NCBI GenBank assembly: GCA_024399135.1 | Contig: JAKSHY010000007.1 | Location: 79,480 to 143,479 of the forward strand | Direction of reading: 5' to 3' | Length of the DNA stretch: 64,000 nt | DNA from: Lachnospiraceae bacterium | GTDB lineage: Bacteria; Bacillota; Clostridia; Lachnospirales; Lachnospiraceae | Shown: piece by piece, positions 43,237-51,026 of the stretch | Layout: each line of letters opens with the position of its first letter | Position numbering within the stretch: position 1 is the stretch's first letter | The notes under the pieces: generated by a model | Databases searched by the model: none | What the model saw: only the letters and a program-made list of their open reading frames with translations | What the model was told of the DNA's origin: nothing | Program-made: the position numbers and the translations under genes

Positions 43237-43265
43237 TTGCCATCATCAGCATTATGATGTACTAT
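43237..43265 (+). promoter_or_regulatory. promoter of the preQ1 riboswitch-queT unit
   Basis: TTGCCA (43237-43242), 17-bp spacer, TACTAT (43260-43265). Transcription would begin near 43272, the first nucleotides of the riboswitch. Confidence 0.7.
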
Positions 43266-43271
43266 ATCTAA

Positions 43272-43315
43272 CTGGTGAGTTCGAGACCTTCCTCACCTAA
43301 AACAAAACTAAAGGA
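43272..43315 (+). promoter_or_regulatory. preQ1-I riboswitch
   Basis: A compact H-type pseudoknot candidate: P1 GGTGAG/CTCACC (43274-43279, 43292-43297) around a loop starting TTCGAGAC, followed by an A-rich tail TAAAACAAAACTAA that runs into AGGAG. This matches the class I pattern of short stem, TTCxAG-type loop and AAAACTAA tail. The tail abuts the Shine-Dalgarno sequence, so ligand binding should hide it and block translation. The downstream gene is a queuosine-precursor transporter, which fits the ligand. Confidence 0.85.
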
Positions 43316-43322
43316 GAAAAAA

Positions 43323-43802
43323 ATGAATAACAAATCAAAATTCTTGGTACAGGGTGGCGTAGTGGCCGCTTTGTATGTGGTACTCACTTACCTTTGTTCC
43401 CTTATGGGACTGTCTTCAGGTGTCATCCAGGTAAGATTCTCAGAAGCAATGTGTATACTTCCATGCTTTATGCCAGCATCAGTTCCTGGCCTGTTTTTAG
43501 GTTGCTTTCTTTCTAATCTATTAACTGGCTGTGTGATGTGGGATGTCATTTTCGGAAGTCTGGCAACACTTCTTGGAGCTATCGGAACATATCTTCTTAG
43601 AAAGAATCGTTTTCTGGCATGTATTCCACCAATTATCGCTAATGTACTTATTATTCCCTTCGTGCTTATCTATGCTTACGAAGTTCCAGATACCTACTGG
43701 TTCTTAGTAATAACAATAGCCGCAGGAGAAATAATATCCTGCGGCATACTAGGTCAAATTCTATATTCAGTAATATCAAAGAATAAATCTAGATTTTCTT
43801 AG
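43323..43802 (+). CDS. queT: queuosine precursor transporter QueT
   Basis: A 159-residue membrane protein with about five segments and QueT-family motifs (FSEAMCILPCFMPASVPGLF, then GCFLSNLLTGC). It serves as substrate-specific component for ECF-type uptake of preQ1/preQ0. The ATG at 43323 follows AAAGGAG and the riboswitch; an upstream GTG at 43275 lies inside the riboswitch and is rejected. Its end overlaps the receiver-protein gene on the other strand by 14 bp. Confidence 0.9.
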   Translation: MNNKSKFLVQGGVVAALYVVLTYLCSLMGLSSGVIQVRFSEAMCILPCFMPASVPGLFLGCFLSNLLTGCVMWDVIFGSLATLLGAIGTYLLRKNRFLACIPPIIANVLIIPFVLIYAYEVPDTYWFLVITIAAGEIISCGILGQILYSVISKNKSRFS

Positions 43803-44568
43803 CTTTCTGTGTCTCGAAGAAGCTATCAATAGAAGAAACTATTTTTTCTGATGTTGCTGATTTTAAAAGATATCCATCAGGTTTTAGTGTTAAAACCTTC
43901 TGAACAGACTCCTTGTCTCCCTTCGATGTTAAGAAGATGACAGGGAGTTTTTCAGTTTTAACCTCTGAACGAATCATCTCAAGCATCTGAGGTCCTGAAC
44001 AAACTGGCATCTCATAATCAAGAAGAACTAAATCCGGATGATTGGTTGCTAAGAATGTTAATGCAGATGTTGCTGAATTAACAATAGAAACCTTATATTT
44101 TCCTGATAACCATTCCTTGATGGTACGAAGCATGGTACCTGAATCATCTACTACTAAAATATGCTTCTTATTAGCAGAAGTTTCATATTTTTCGAGGAAT
44201 TTTATTAAATTCTCTCCTATAGCCTTCGCATCAATTGGACGTTCAAAGGTACCAGCAATAATCTCATCTGGCATCAGTTTTTTAACATCATCTATATCAG
44301 AATGGTATCCGACCAGGAATAATTTCTTATCATCCTCTAAACAGAAGTCTCTTATATATACAACTTCCTCTCCACTCTTGTTTAAATTCTCATCTATATA
44401 AAGAAAAACAAGATCTGGCTTATCTACAACACCACCTAATGCCTGCAGTGTTGCAGGTACAGTTATACACTCAAAATCTGCCTGCTCTATACCCTCCTTA
44501 ATCGCCTTAACGATGAAGGAATTCGTTGATTCGCATATTAACAAAACCTGTTTTGCGTTGAATAACAC
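43789..44568 (-). CDS. tandem receiver-domain protein
   Basis: Two receiver-like domains. The first (residues 1-120) lacks the acidic pocket and the phospho-Asp. The second (about 133-250) is complete: VVDDSGTM, phospho-Asp in LVLLDYEMPV, Thr in VIFLTSKGD and Lys in GYLLKSAT. There is no output domain, so signalling would be by protein contact, as in CheY-like or diguanylate-associated receivers. No kinase is adjacent. The gene stands alone, convergent with queT. Confidence 0.88.
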   Translation of the reverse strand: MLFNAKQVLLICESTNSFIVKAIKEGIEQADFECITVPATLQALGGVVDKPDLVFLYIDENLNKSGEEVVYIRDFCLEDDKKLFLVGYHSDIDDVKKLMPDEIIAGTFERPIDAKAIGENLIKFLEKYETSANKKHILVVDDSGTMLRTIKEWLSGKYKVSIVNSATSALTFLATNHPDLVLLDYEMPVCSGPQMLEMIRSEVKTEKLPVIFLTSKGDKESVQKVLTLKPDGYLLKSATSEKIVSSIDSFFETQKAKKI

Positions 44569-44709
44569 CTTAAACTCTCCCTTAAGTTATCTCATAAGAC
44601 AGTATAGACATACTATCACATTCCACTTTACACACTTTTCACTGGTTTGTAAAGTATGTATTAAATTGATTTGTGGTATATACACCAAATAGTATATGCA
44701 CTACTTCTC

Positions 44710-44738
44710 TTTAAAAAACAGTCTTCTTATATTATAAT
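44710..44738 (+). promoter_or_regulatory. candidate promoter of the pseudopilus-like operon
   Basis: TTTAAA (44710-44715), 17-bp spacer, TATAAT (44733-44738). The -10 box is perfect and the -35 weak. A near-palindrome TGGTATATACACCA lies upstream and could be an operator. Confidence 0.5.
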
Positions 44739-44772
44739 TTATTGTGGTATGCACAAAATTTGGATACTTTTT

Positions 44773-45714
44773 ATGAAACTGGCAGAATTAGTTAAATATT
44801 ACAAATATACAACTATATATTTCGCTCTGTGTATTGTCCTTCTTTTTAGTACTGGCTGCTCTAAAAAGCATGAACCATATGTTTCATCCAGTACTACCAT
44901 TAGAGATAATACACCTGAGTGCCTAAAACCTGTAGCCAAGGGTGTTGATGTATACAAGGATGACTCACTTTATATAGACTACTCCAATGTTTCCGAGGGC
45001 TATATTATGCTTCAGTACCTTGGTGACTCTCCAGCTGTTAAGCTTCAGATTACAGGACCTGATTACATGACATATACATATGATATTAGTGATGACAGGA
45101 TTGATACCTTCCCTATTTCTGCTGGTGACGGCGAATATACTATTGGCGTCTACGAACAGATTGATGGAACTCAGTACTCAGTTCTTTATTCAGGGGATTA
45201 TACTTTCACTGTAAGTAATACGATGGGAGCATTTCTTTATCCTAACCATTATGTTGATTTCGATGAAAACAGTCCTTTCATAGCTGCTGCAAAGGACGCC
45301 GTCAAAGATGCTCATGACGATTTGGAAGCTATTAATTATGTATATAATTATGTGATTAACAATATGGAATATGATGTTGAAATGGCAGAGAATGTAGAGA
45401 ATGGATATGTTCCTGATCCTGACCGTTCATTCGAAAAGAAAACAGGTATCTGCCTTGACTATGCAACCCTGATGACGGCCATGTTAAGATCACAAAGAAT
45501 ACCAACCAGAATGGAGGTTGGTTATGCAGGAAGTGCATATCATGCATGGATTAGTACCTATGCTGAAAACATTGGCTGGATCAATGGAATCGTTGAATTC
45601 GACGGTACCAGCTGGTCAATTATGGATCCAACTGTTGCTGATAATTCTGGAGAAGAAGCATTAGTTTCCTTCATAGGTGACGGAGGAAGCTATCTGACCA
45701 AATATATTTATTAA
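44773..45714 (+). CDS. transglutaminase-like lipoprotein
   Basis: A lipoprotein with lipobox STGC (Cys29), an Ig-like middle and a transglutaminase-like papain-fold domain at about 200-310: Cys in TGICLDYATLMTAML, His in GSAYHAWISTY, Asp in SIMDPTVAD. Such domains act as proteases or crosslinkers on the cell surface. The start at 44773 is preferred (MKLAELV) since it supplies a proper signal peptide, although no good ribosome site is visible. It is the first gene before the GspF-like gene, 13 bp away. Confidence 0.84.
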   Translation: MKLAELVKYYKYTTIYFALCIVLLFSTGCSKKHEPYVSSSTTIRDNTPECLKPVAKGVDVYKDDSLYIDYSNVSEGYIMLQYLGDSPAVKLQITGPDYMTYTYDISDDRIDTFPISAGDGEYTIGVYEQIDGTQYSVLYSGDYTFTVSNTMGAFLYPNHYVDFDENSPFIAAAKDAVKDAHDDLEAINYVYNYVINNMEYDVEMAENVENGYVPDPDRSFEKKTGICLDYATLMTAMLRSQRIPTRMEVGYAGSAYHAWISTYAENIGWINGIVEFDGTSWSIMDPTVADNSGEEALVSFIGDGGSYLTKYIY

Positions 45715-45727
45715 TCCCGGAGGATAT

Positions 45728-46774
45728 ATGAAGAAAAACTCTCGATTAAGTAATGAAGAAATAGCTGCTTTTTGCAGGCAGACTGCATTAATCTACAAGG
45801 CTGGTATTACGCCATCCCAGGGAATGCAGATACTAAAAGACGATACCCTTTCCAAGGATGGAAAACAGTTACTCGAACAGATTGCTGAGTCCTGCCAGAA
45901 GGGTAACAAATTGCATGAATCCATCGAAGCAACTGGTGTATTCCCTTCATACGTTGTTTCACTCATAGCTCTTGGTGAAGAAGCTGGTAAGCCTGAAGAC
46001 GTACTGGTTTCATTAGCTGAATACTATGAGCACGAAGAGGATGTTTCGGAAGGTATTAAGTCTGCAGTTACTTATCCATTAATAATGATTGCCATGATGC
46101 TTCTTATTATCATAGTACTTGTTGTTAAGGTTCTTCCTATTTTTAAGCAGGTATTCGTACAGCTGGGAAGTGAAATGACACCTTTTGCAGAGAAAATGAT
46201 GAACATAGGTAATGTCCTTAGCAATTACTCAATCGGAATTACTGTTGGAGTCCTTGCCATCATTGCCATTCTTTTCTTACTCTTTCGTGTTCCTTCACTT
46301 AAAAGATCCTGGAGAAACTTTCTTTCCAAGGTTCCTGTTGCCAGAGATTTCTATACTAACGTAGCAACGAGCAGATTCGCTTCTTCTATGTTTCTTGGTA
46401 TCAGTTCTGGTATGAACATCGAAACTACATTGAATATGGCCCGAGAGCTTGTTGAAAACTCTGCCATGGAAGAAAAAATAGATCTTGTAAAAGAATCAAT
46501 TATGGAACGTGACACCATGACAGAAGCACTTATGAAAGCTAAGGTCTTCTCGAATTTATATACCAAAATGATAGACATCGGCGAAAAAGCCGGCTCACAG
46601 GAAGAAATTTTCAAAATGGTAGCTGAACACTACGACGAAGCAACCAACAAACAGCTTCATCGTATACTCTCGATTATTGAACCTACCCTGGTTATCATTC
46701 TTTCAGTTATTGTTGGTGTTATTTTATTATCAGTCCTTTTACCATTGATGGGAATTATGTCGAGCATAGGATAA
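45728..46774 (+). CDS. type II secretion/type IV pilus platform protein (GspF/PilC family)
   Basis: Inner-membrane platform of pseudopilus and pilus machines. Two GspF domains (about 12-135 and 215-340) with three membrane segments (~115-140, 165-190, 320-345). Typical motifs: GITPSQGMQIL, ALGEEAGKPEDVL, IGEKAGSQEEIF. GGAGGATAT before ATG. It belongs to a six-gene plus-strand operon, but neither the partner ATPase (GspE/PilB) nor a prepilin peptidase is in the window. Confidence 0.92.
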   Translation: MKKNSRLSNEEIAAFCRQTALIYKAGITPSQGMQILKDDTLSKDGKQLLEQIAESCQKGNKLHESIEATGVFPSYVVSLIALGEEAGKPEDVLVSLAEYYEHEEDVSEGIKSAVTYPLIMIAMMLLIIIVLVVKVLPIFKQVFVQLGSEMTPFAEKMMNIGNVLSNYSIGITVGVLAIIAILFLLFRVPSLKRSWRNFLSKVPVARDFYTNVATSRFASSMFLGISSGMNIETTLNMARELVENSAMEEKIDLVKESIMERDTMTEALMKAKVFSNLYTKMIDIGEKAGSQEEIFKMVAEHYDEATNKQLHRILSIIEPTLVIILSVIVGVILLSVLLPLMGIMSSIG

Positions 46775-46780
46775 ATATAC

Positions 46781-47116
46781 ATGCATAGATTCACTACTAA
46801 GGAAACTAAACATACAGATCAGAAACGAAGGCTTAAATTATGGTACATATTTTTGCCTCTATTAATTGTGGCTTTTTATTTCATGGCTTCCTCAGTTAAT
46901 GAATCAACTATCGAACGTCAAAAAGACAGTCTTCAAAATGCCATTAACAAAGATATAATACACTGCTATGCTGTCGAAGGCTTTTATCCACCTTCACTTA
47001 CATACATTAAAGAGCACTATGGCTTAACATATAATGAAGAACTCTTCACCATAGATTATCAGCCAATTGCTTCAAATTTAAGACCAGATGTTACAATTCT
47101 TGAAATAGGAAAATAG
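46781..47116 (+). CDS. small membrane-anchored protein, pseudopilin-like
   Basis: 111 residues: a basic N-terminus, one membrane segment (IFLPLLIVAFYFMAS), then an outer region with HCYAVEGFYPPSLTYIKEHY. This YxxEGxYPxSL pattern resembles the start of GspG-like pseudopilin bodies, although the cleavage motif is not canonical. Between gspF-like and DUF4860-like genes, 6 and 3 bp spacing. Confidence 0.72.
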   Translation: MHRFTTKETKHTDQKRRLKLWYIFLPLLIVAFYFMASSVNESTIERQKDSLQNAINKDIIHCYAVEGFYPPSLTYIKEHYGLTYNEELFTIDYQPIASNLRPDVTILEIGK

Positions 47117-47119
47117 TAA

Positions 47120-47614
47120 ATGAGAGAAAAAGAAAATAAACATATAATTGATATACTGTTTGTTCTGGCTCTCTTCGGAATATTCGTGCTTTCAGCCGTG
47201 TTTTTAATTTCTATCGGAGCTAATATTTATTCAGCTACTGTTAAGAGTATGGATAACAATTTTAACTCAAGAACAGCTGTTGCATATATTCTCGAAAAGG
47301 TTCACCAGTCAGATGAAGAAGGTTCAATTACTGTTGGTAGTTTCGAAGAATATCCTTCACTCATTATAAGCTCTTATTCTAATGACAAAGAATATATTAC
47401 TTATATCTATGAATGTGAAGGGGCTCTTAGAGAACTTACTGTCAGAAGTAATGTATCTTTGTCCCCAAAAGCCGGACAGAAGATTCTTGATGTTGACTCA
47501 TTTAATATATCCATGGGAAGTGATAATCTGATCAGTTGTTCTATCAGAGTTAACCATGATGAGGACTATGATTTTAATATAGCTCTTCATACGAAAGGAG
47601 GCAGTGATGAATAA
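47120..47614 (+). CDS. DUF4860-like membrane protein of the pseudopilus operon
   Basis: 164 residues with one N-terminal membrane segment (IIDILFVLALFGIFVLSAVF) and a beta-rich outer part (SNDKEYITYIYECEGALREL). It resembles DUF4860, found beside GspF-like genes in Clostridia; function unknown, possibly a minor pseudopilin. It ends 8 bp past the start of the next gene. Confidence 0.72.
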   Translation: MREKENKHIIDILFVLALFGIFVLSAVFLISIGANIYSATVKSMDNNFNSRTAVAYILEKVHQSDEEGSITVGSFEEYPSLIISSYSNDKEYITYIYECEGALRELTVRSNVSLSPKAGQKILDVDSFNISMGSDNLISCSIRVNHDEDYDFNIALHTKGGSDE

Positions 47615-48050
47615 CCGTCAGACCTCCAAAACCGGACTGTTCTTAATGGAACTTATGATGGCCATACTTTTCTTTTGTCTGGCTTCGGCAGTCTGTGTCC
47701 AGATGTTCGTTAAGGGACATACGCTAAGTCAAAGAAGTGTAGATTTAAACCATGCTGTCGTAAGATGCGAAAGTCTGGCTGAAGCTTTTTATTCATGCGA
47801 TGCTAATATGCAGCATGTTTTAAGATTATTCAATAATGCAGATTATGACTTCGAAAGCGACATTATTACTATTGATTATCTGGATTCCTTAATTGTTACG
47901 GGAAAACTAGAAAAGACCGGTGAAATATTCACACTGAATATAAGCTGTGTTAATGAAGACACCAAGGAAGAGGTATTTAGTATAGCCCCTTCAATTTTTA
48001 AAAATCATAAAGGAGGTTCTTATGAAAAAGAGAAAATCCTTTGGAATTAG
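47607..48050 (+). CDS. prepilin-like protein (minor pseudopilin candidate)
   Basis: N-terminal GLFLMELMMAILFFCLASAV resembles a type IV prepilin processing site: Gly, hydrophobic residues, then Glu at the fifth position. The rest (about 110 residues) is an outer domain with two Cys. ATG 47607 follows AAAGGAGGCAGTG; a GTG at 47604 precedes it. Overlaps the next gene by 29 bp. Confidence 0.78.
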   Translation: MNNRQTSKTGLFLMELMMAILFFCLASAVCVQMFVKGHTLSQRSVDLNHAVVRCESLAEAFYSCDANMQHVLRLFNNADYDFESDIITIDYLDSLIVTGKLEKTGEIFTLNISCVNEDTKEEVFSIAPSIFKNHKGGSYEKEKILWN

Positions 48051-48411
48051 TATCGGAGCTTCTTCCATTATGGTCATAATAGTAATTCTGACTCTCATAT
48101 GCTTCGCAGGATTATCGCTTTCATCTGCGAATGCTGACTACCAGCTTTCATTAAAGCTGGCGGAGAGAACTAAATCCTATTATGATGCAACATCAACAGC
48201 ATATGAGCATCTTCAAAAACAAAAAGAGCTCTCCAATGGTGTGGAAAACTCTTTTAATGAACAAATTCCTATTAATGATAATCAGATGCTGGAACTCAAG
48301 GCTCTACTGCTTTCCGATGCCAATAGTAATAATTATGAGATAAAGTCATTCAAAATTATTAACATCAAACAGCCTGAATTAGATGATTCATTATCCTTAC
48401 TGCTCAAATAA
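48022..48411 (+). CDS. small membrane-anchored protein, end of the pseudopilus operon
   Basis: 129 residues; an N-terminal basic head (MKKRKSFG), one membrane segment (SIMVIIVILTLICFAGLSL) and a helical outer part (AERTKSYYDATSTAYEHLQK). Composition is like PilX/TadE-type minor components; the exact family is not recognised. AAAGGAGG before the ATG. It is the last gene before a terminator. Confidence 0.7.
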   Translation: MKKRKSFGISIGASSIMVIIVILTLICFAGLSLSSANADYQLSLKLAERTKSYYDATSTAYEHLQKQKELSNGVENSFNEQIPINDNQMLELKALLLSDANSNNYEIKSFKIINIKQPELDDSLSLLLK

Positions 48412-48432
48412 AATTTGGGCAGTTTTTATTTT
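48400..48432 (+). terminator. terminator of the pseudopilus operon
   Basis: CTGCTCAAA (48400-48408) with TTTGGGCAG (48414-48422), one wobble, then TTTTTATTTT. It overlaps the last codons of the operon and the end of the sortase gene on the other strand. Confidence 0.85.
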
Positions 48433-49259
48433 CTAGGTTCTCTTGCTACTAATACTCCGTGGAGAACTGTACGTTTATTGGTTCTGTGGCCATGACATGT
48501 TGATAATGTACATATCTTAATGTCATCTGAAATTTCCTGCTGGAAGAATTCCTCGTCCTTATAATCAGCAACCTCATTAATATAATCGATATAATTCTTA
48601 ATATCTTCCTTAGTTGGTGTCAGCTCAACCTCATATGTTGCTGTTCCAGTTACTGTATAATAGGCTGCGAAAAGCTTATATTTCAACGCTTCATTCTCAG
48701 TGAAGATATAAACATAAGGATCTCTTTCAATTATGGAATAATCCTCCATAATTTCTTTTAATCGGCCAAACATCGAATTATTCATCATATTATGACCATA
48801 GATAATGGAGTTAAAAGATGTTAAGTCCGCCTTACATGCGATATCTAATGAAATGGCACCAGCTCTGTTCTTAACCTTTTCAAAAGAATGAGTCTCATAA
48901 TAATCATCTGCATGAGCAAGAACCACTGGATAACTTATCTCTAATGGCTGATATAAAATCCATCCAATGAGTTCGTCATTAATCGCCTTCAACGCTGGAT
49001 AGTCCATATCAAAGCTTATATCTATCTCGGACTTTTCTTCAACAGGAGCAGCAACCGTATCAGTTGTTTCGTCTTTTGAAGGTACATCCTTTTCTACTTT
49101 TTCTTCAACCTTAACCATAGTATTAAGCTGTTCATATTCAGCAATACTATCACTATACTCTTTATTAATTGAATATACTCTCCAGGCACATACGATGGCT
49201 GTAGTAATCAATACACCTAATGTAACTTTTAATATTAATCGAATTTTCTCAACTTCCAT
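48426..49259 (-). CDS. srtB: class B sortase
   Basis: Membrane transpeptidase anchoring proteins to the wall. N-terminal membrane segment (~8-28), then a sortase domain with IIYGHNM (catalytic His), TLSTCHG (catalytic Cys) and TNKRTVLHG (Arg). The helix-rich region between them is class B like. No NPQTN-type sorting signal was noticed in the other surface proteins of this window, so its substrate lies elsewhere or is non-canonical. Confidence 0.93.
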   Translation of the reverse strand: MEVEKIRLILKVTLGVLITTAIVCAWRVYSINKEYSDSIAEYEQLNTMVKVEEKVEKDVPSKDETTDTVAAPVEEKSEIDISFDMDYPALKAINDELIGWILYQPLEISYPVVLAHADDYYETHSFEKVKNRAGAISLDIACKADLTSFNSIIYGHNMMNNSMFGRLKEIMEDYSIIERDPYVYIFTENEALKYKLFAAYYTVTGTATYEVELTPTKEDIKNYIDYINEVADYKDEEFFQQEISDDIKICTLSTCHGHRTNKRTVLHGVLVAREPRK

Positions 49260-49390
49260 TAGTAAACTTCCTTTTCAAATAAACCATAAAAACTATATGG
49301 AAATTATAACACCTTGGGATTGAAAAAACCACTAGTGTCAGCCGAATGATAAACGAATATGTTTAATATACCTTTTTTCTTCATCAAAAA

Positions 49391-49452
49391 ATCCCTCCAC
49401 ACCATCTAAACAGATTTTATCTTTTTCATAATATAGATACGTGTGGAAGGAT
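49391..49452. terminator. long hairpin after the OmpA-domain lipoprotein gene
   Basis: ATCCCTCCACAC (49391-49402) with GTGTGGAAGGAT (49441-49452), 38-nt loop. The minus strand continues TTTTTTG and the plus strand ATTTTTTAT, so it may terminate both ways. The long loop is unusual for a simple terminator. The remaining intergenic sequence 49260-49390 shows nothing else. Confidence 0.6.
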
Positions 49453-49492
49453 ATTTTTTATGGTATTTTATTATATTTTTTCTTTTTTATAA

Positions 49493-51010
49493 TTAATCTA
49501 CATTAACTAAGAATTTAAAGCATACTCTTCTGGATGCATCCGGATCTTCATTTCCATTCTCATCATAAACAAGATCTGTATATGAAAATCCCTTTGATGT
49601 TACTTTTTTCTTCAATCTTGCTTTCTGTTCATTAGATAACGCATTAGATTTTAAGCAGTAATCCAGTACTGACTTGGCACGCTTTTCGGACAATGTAAGA
49701 TTGTTCTCATATGAACCTTGCGAATCTGTATGACCTTCTATCACAATTTCCTTGATACTGTCATAATTAGAATCATCAAGCAATACACTGGCATATACTG
49801 TTAAAAACTCATCTAAATACTTAAGCCCTTCCTTGGTAAGGTCACTCTTATTGAACTCAAACAGGAACGTGCTATCCATTGCAACTTTTCCTGATGTTGA
49901 ATCGATATTACTAATATCCACGCCATTTTCCTGTGCATTTTCCTGAATTTCTGACACTATATCCTCTGTTGTAGCTGAAACAGTATCATAATATGATGGT
50001 TCAAGATTATATAAATCATCTTCCGAAACATTATCCTGAATTCCATGGAATAATAATGCGCGATCCTCCATGCTGACGCTATCTAATGTACCATTCTTAA
50101 ATCCAATGATTACATCAAGATCATTCCCAGATTCATATATTTTGTCACCTGAATTCGTTCCATAATTAACGGTTGAAAAACTGTTCATAGCATTAAAAAA
50201 TGTTTTGTAATGCATTTCATTAGCTGTTTTTTCATATGGTTCATAAAAGTATTTTTCCACATCATCATAAGAACATTTTCCAAGCATCAGAGTAGAATCT
50301 ACGGACAAAGAAGCATTGTTGCTTGAAGCTTCAACTCTTTCATAGCAGACAACGCATAAAGATGCTGGATTAGCTTTCTCATATGGATTCATTATTTTAA
50401 TATAGAACACATTACCGCTTTTGCTTTCTACCTTAAATTCATCTGAAATTTCACCACTGGAGAATAAAGTCGTTTCATCAAGAGAAACCTTATATCCATT
50501 TTCGCTCAAATTGTCATACTGTAACCCTATGATATTATGAGCATTTTCACCGTAAAATAAATTACCCCAAAATGGAACTCCTCTTTCGACTGCTTCTTTT
50601 AATGTATCGTTACTTTCATAAGATGGTAAGTTTGATAATCCATCACTTATGTTATCAACAGGATTTTCTCCATTTACGTTATTTAAAAGATCTGTATCGA
50701 GAACCTCCAATGCACCATTTTTATATTTGATAATGTTTCCATCCTCAGATACACTTTCAATATTAGGATTATCATAGTATGAAGGATCAACACCTGGAAC
50801 TACCTTATGCGTGAATCCATTAGCATCCGTAATCATATCTGGATCCGCTGATGATGCTTCATCCTCACCATCACCCCATCCGATATCATCACCTGATGAC
50901 GTTTCTTCACTTTTACTCTTATCCTTTCTATGCGACTTATCGTCACCGCAGGCACACACACCTGCTGCCATTACCATCGCCATTAAAATAGCTATTACTC
51001 TCTTTTTCAT
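49493..51010 (-). CDS. lipoprotein with C-terminal OmpA/MotB-like domain
   Basis: Lipobox VCAC (Cys21), then an acidic spacer and an unrecognised domain (~60-370), and an OmpA-like peptidoglycan-binding domain at about 370-500 (FEFNKSDLTKEGLKYLDEFL, IVIEGHTDSQGSYENNLTLS and EKRAKSVLDY). The EGHTDxxG motif binds diaminopimelate. In a monoderm bacterium the protein would tether the membrane to the wall. It is 16 bp downstream of the C11/LRR gene and may share its transcript. Confidence 0.86.
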   Translation of the reverse strand: MKKRVIAILMAMVMAAGVCACGDDKSHRKDKSKSEETSSGDDIGWGDGEDEASSADPDMITDANGFTHKVVPGVDPSYYDNPNIESVSEDGNIIKYKNGALEVLDTDLLNNVNGENPVDNISDGLSNLPSYESNDTLKEAVERGVPFWGNLFYGENAHNIIGLQYDNLSENGYKVSLDETTLFSSGEISDEFKVESKSGNVFYIKIMNPYEKANPASLCVVCYERVEASSNNASLSVDSTLMLGKCSYDDVEKYFYEPYEKTANEMHYKTFFNAMNSFSTVNYGTNSGDKIYESGNDLDVIIGFKNGTLDSVSMEDRALLFHGIQDNVSEDDLYNLEPSYYDTVSATTEDIVSEIQENAQENGVDISNIDSTSGKVAMDSTFLFEFNKSDLTKEGLKYLDEFLTVYASVLLDDSNYDSIKEIVIEGHTDSQGSYENNLTLSEKRAKSVLDYCLKSNALSNEQKARLKKKVTSKGFSYTDLVYDENGNEDPDASRRVCFKFLVNVD

Positions 51011-51026
51011 TCACAATCTCCTTTAG

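Noticed and set aside
43275..43322. Upstream GTG start for queT
   Set aside because: It lies inside the P1 stem of the preQ1 riboswitch. The ATG at 43323 has the proper ribosome site.
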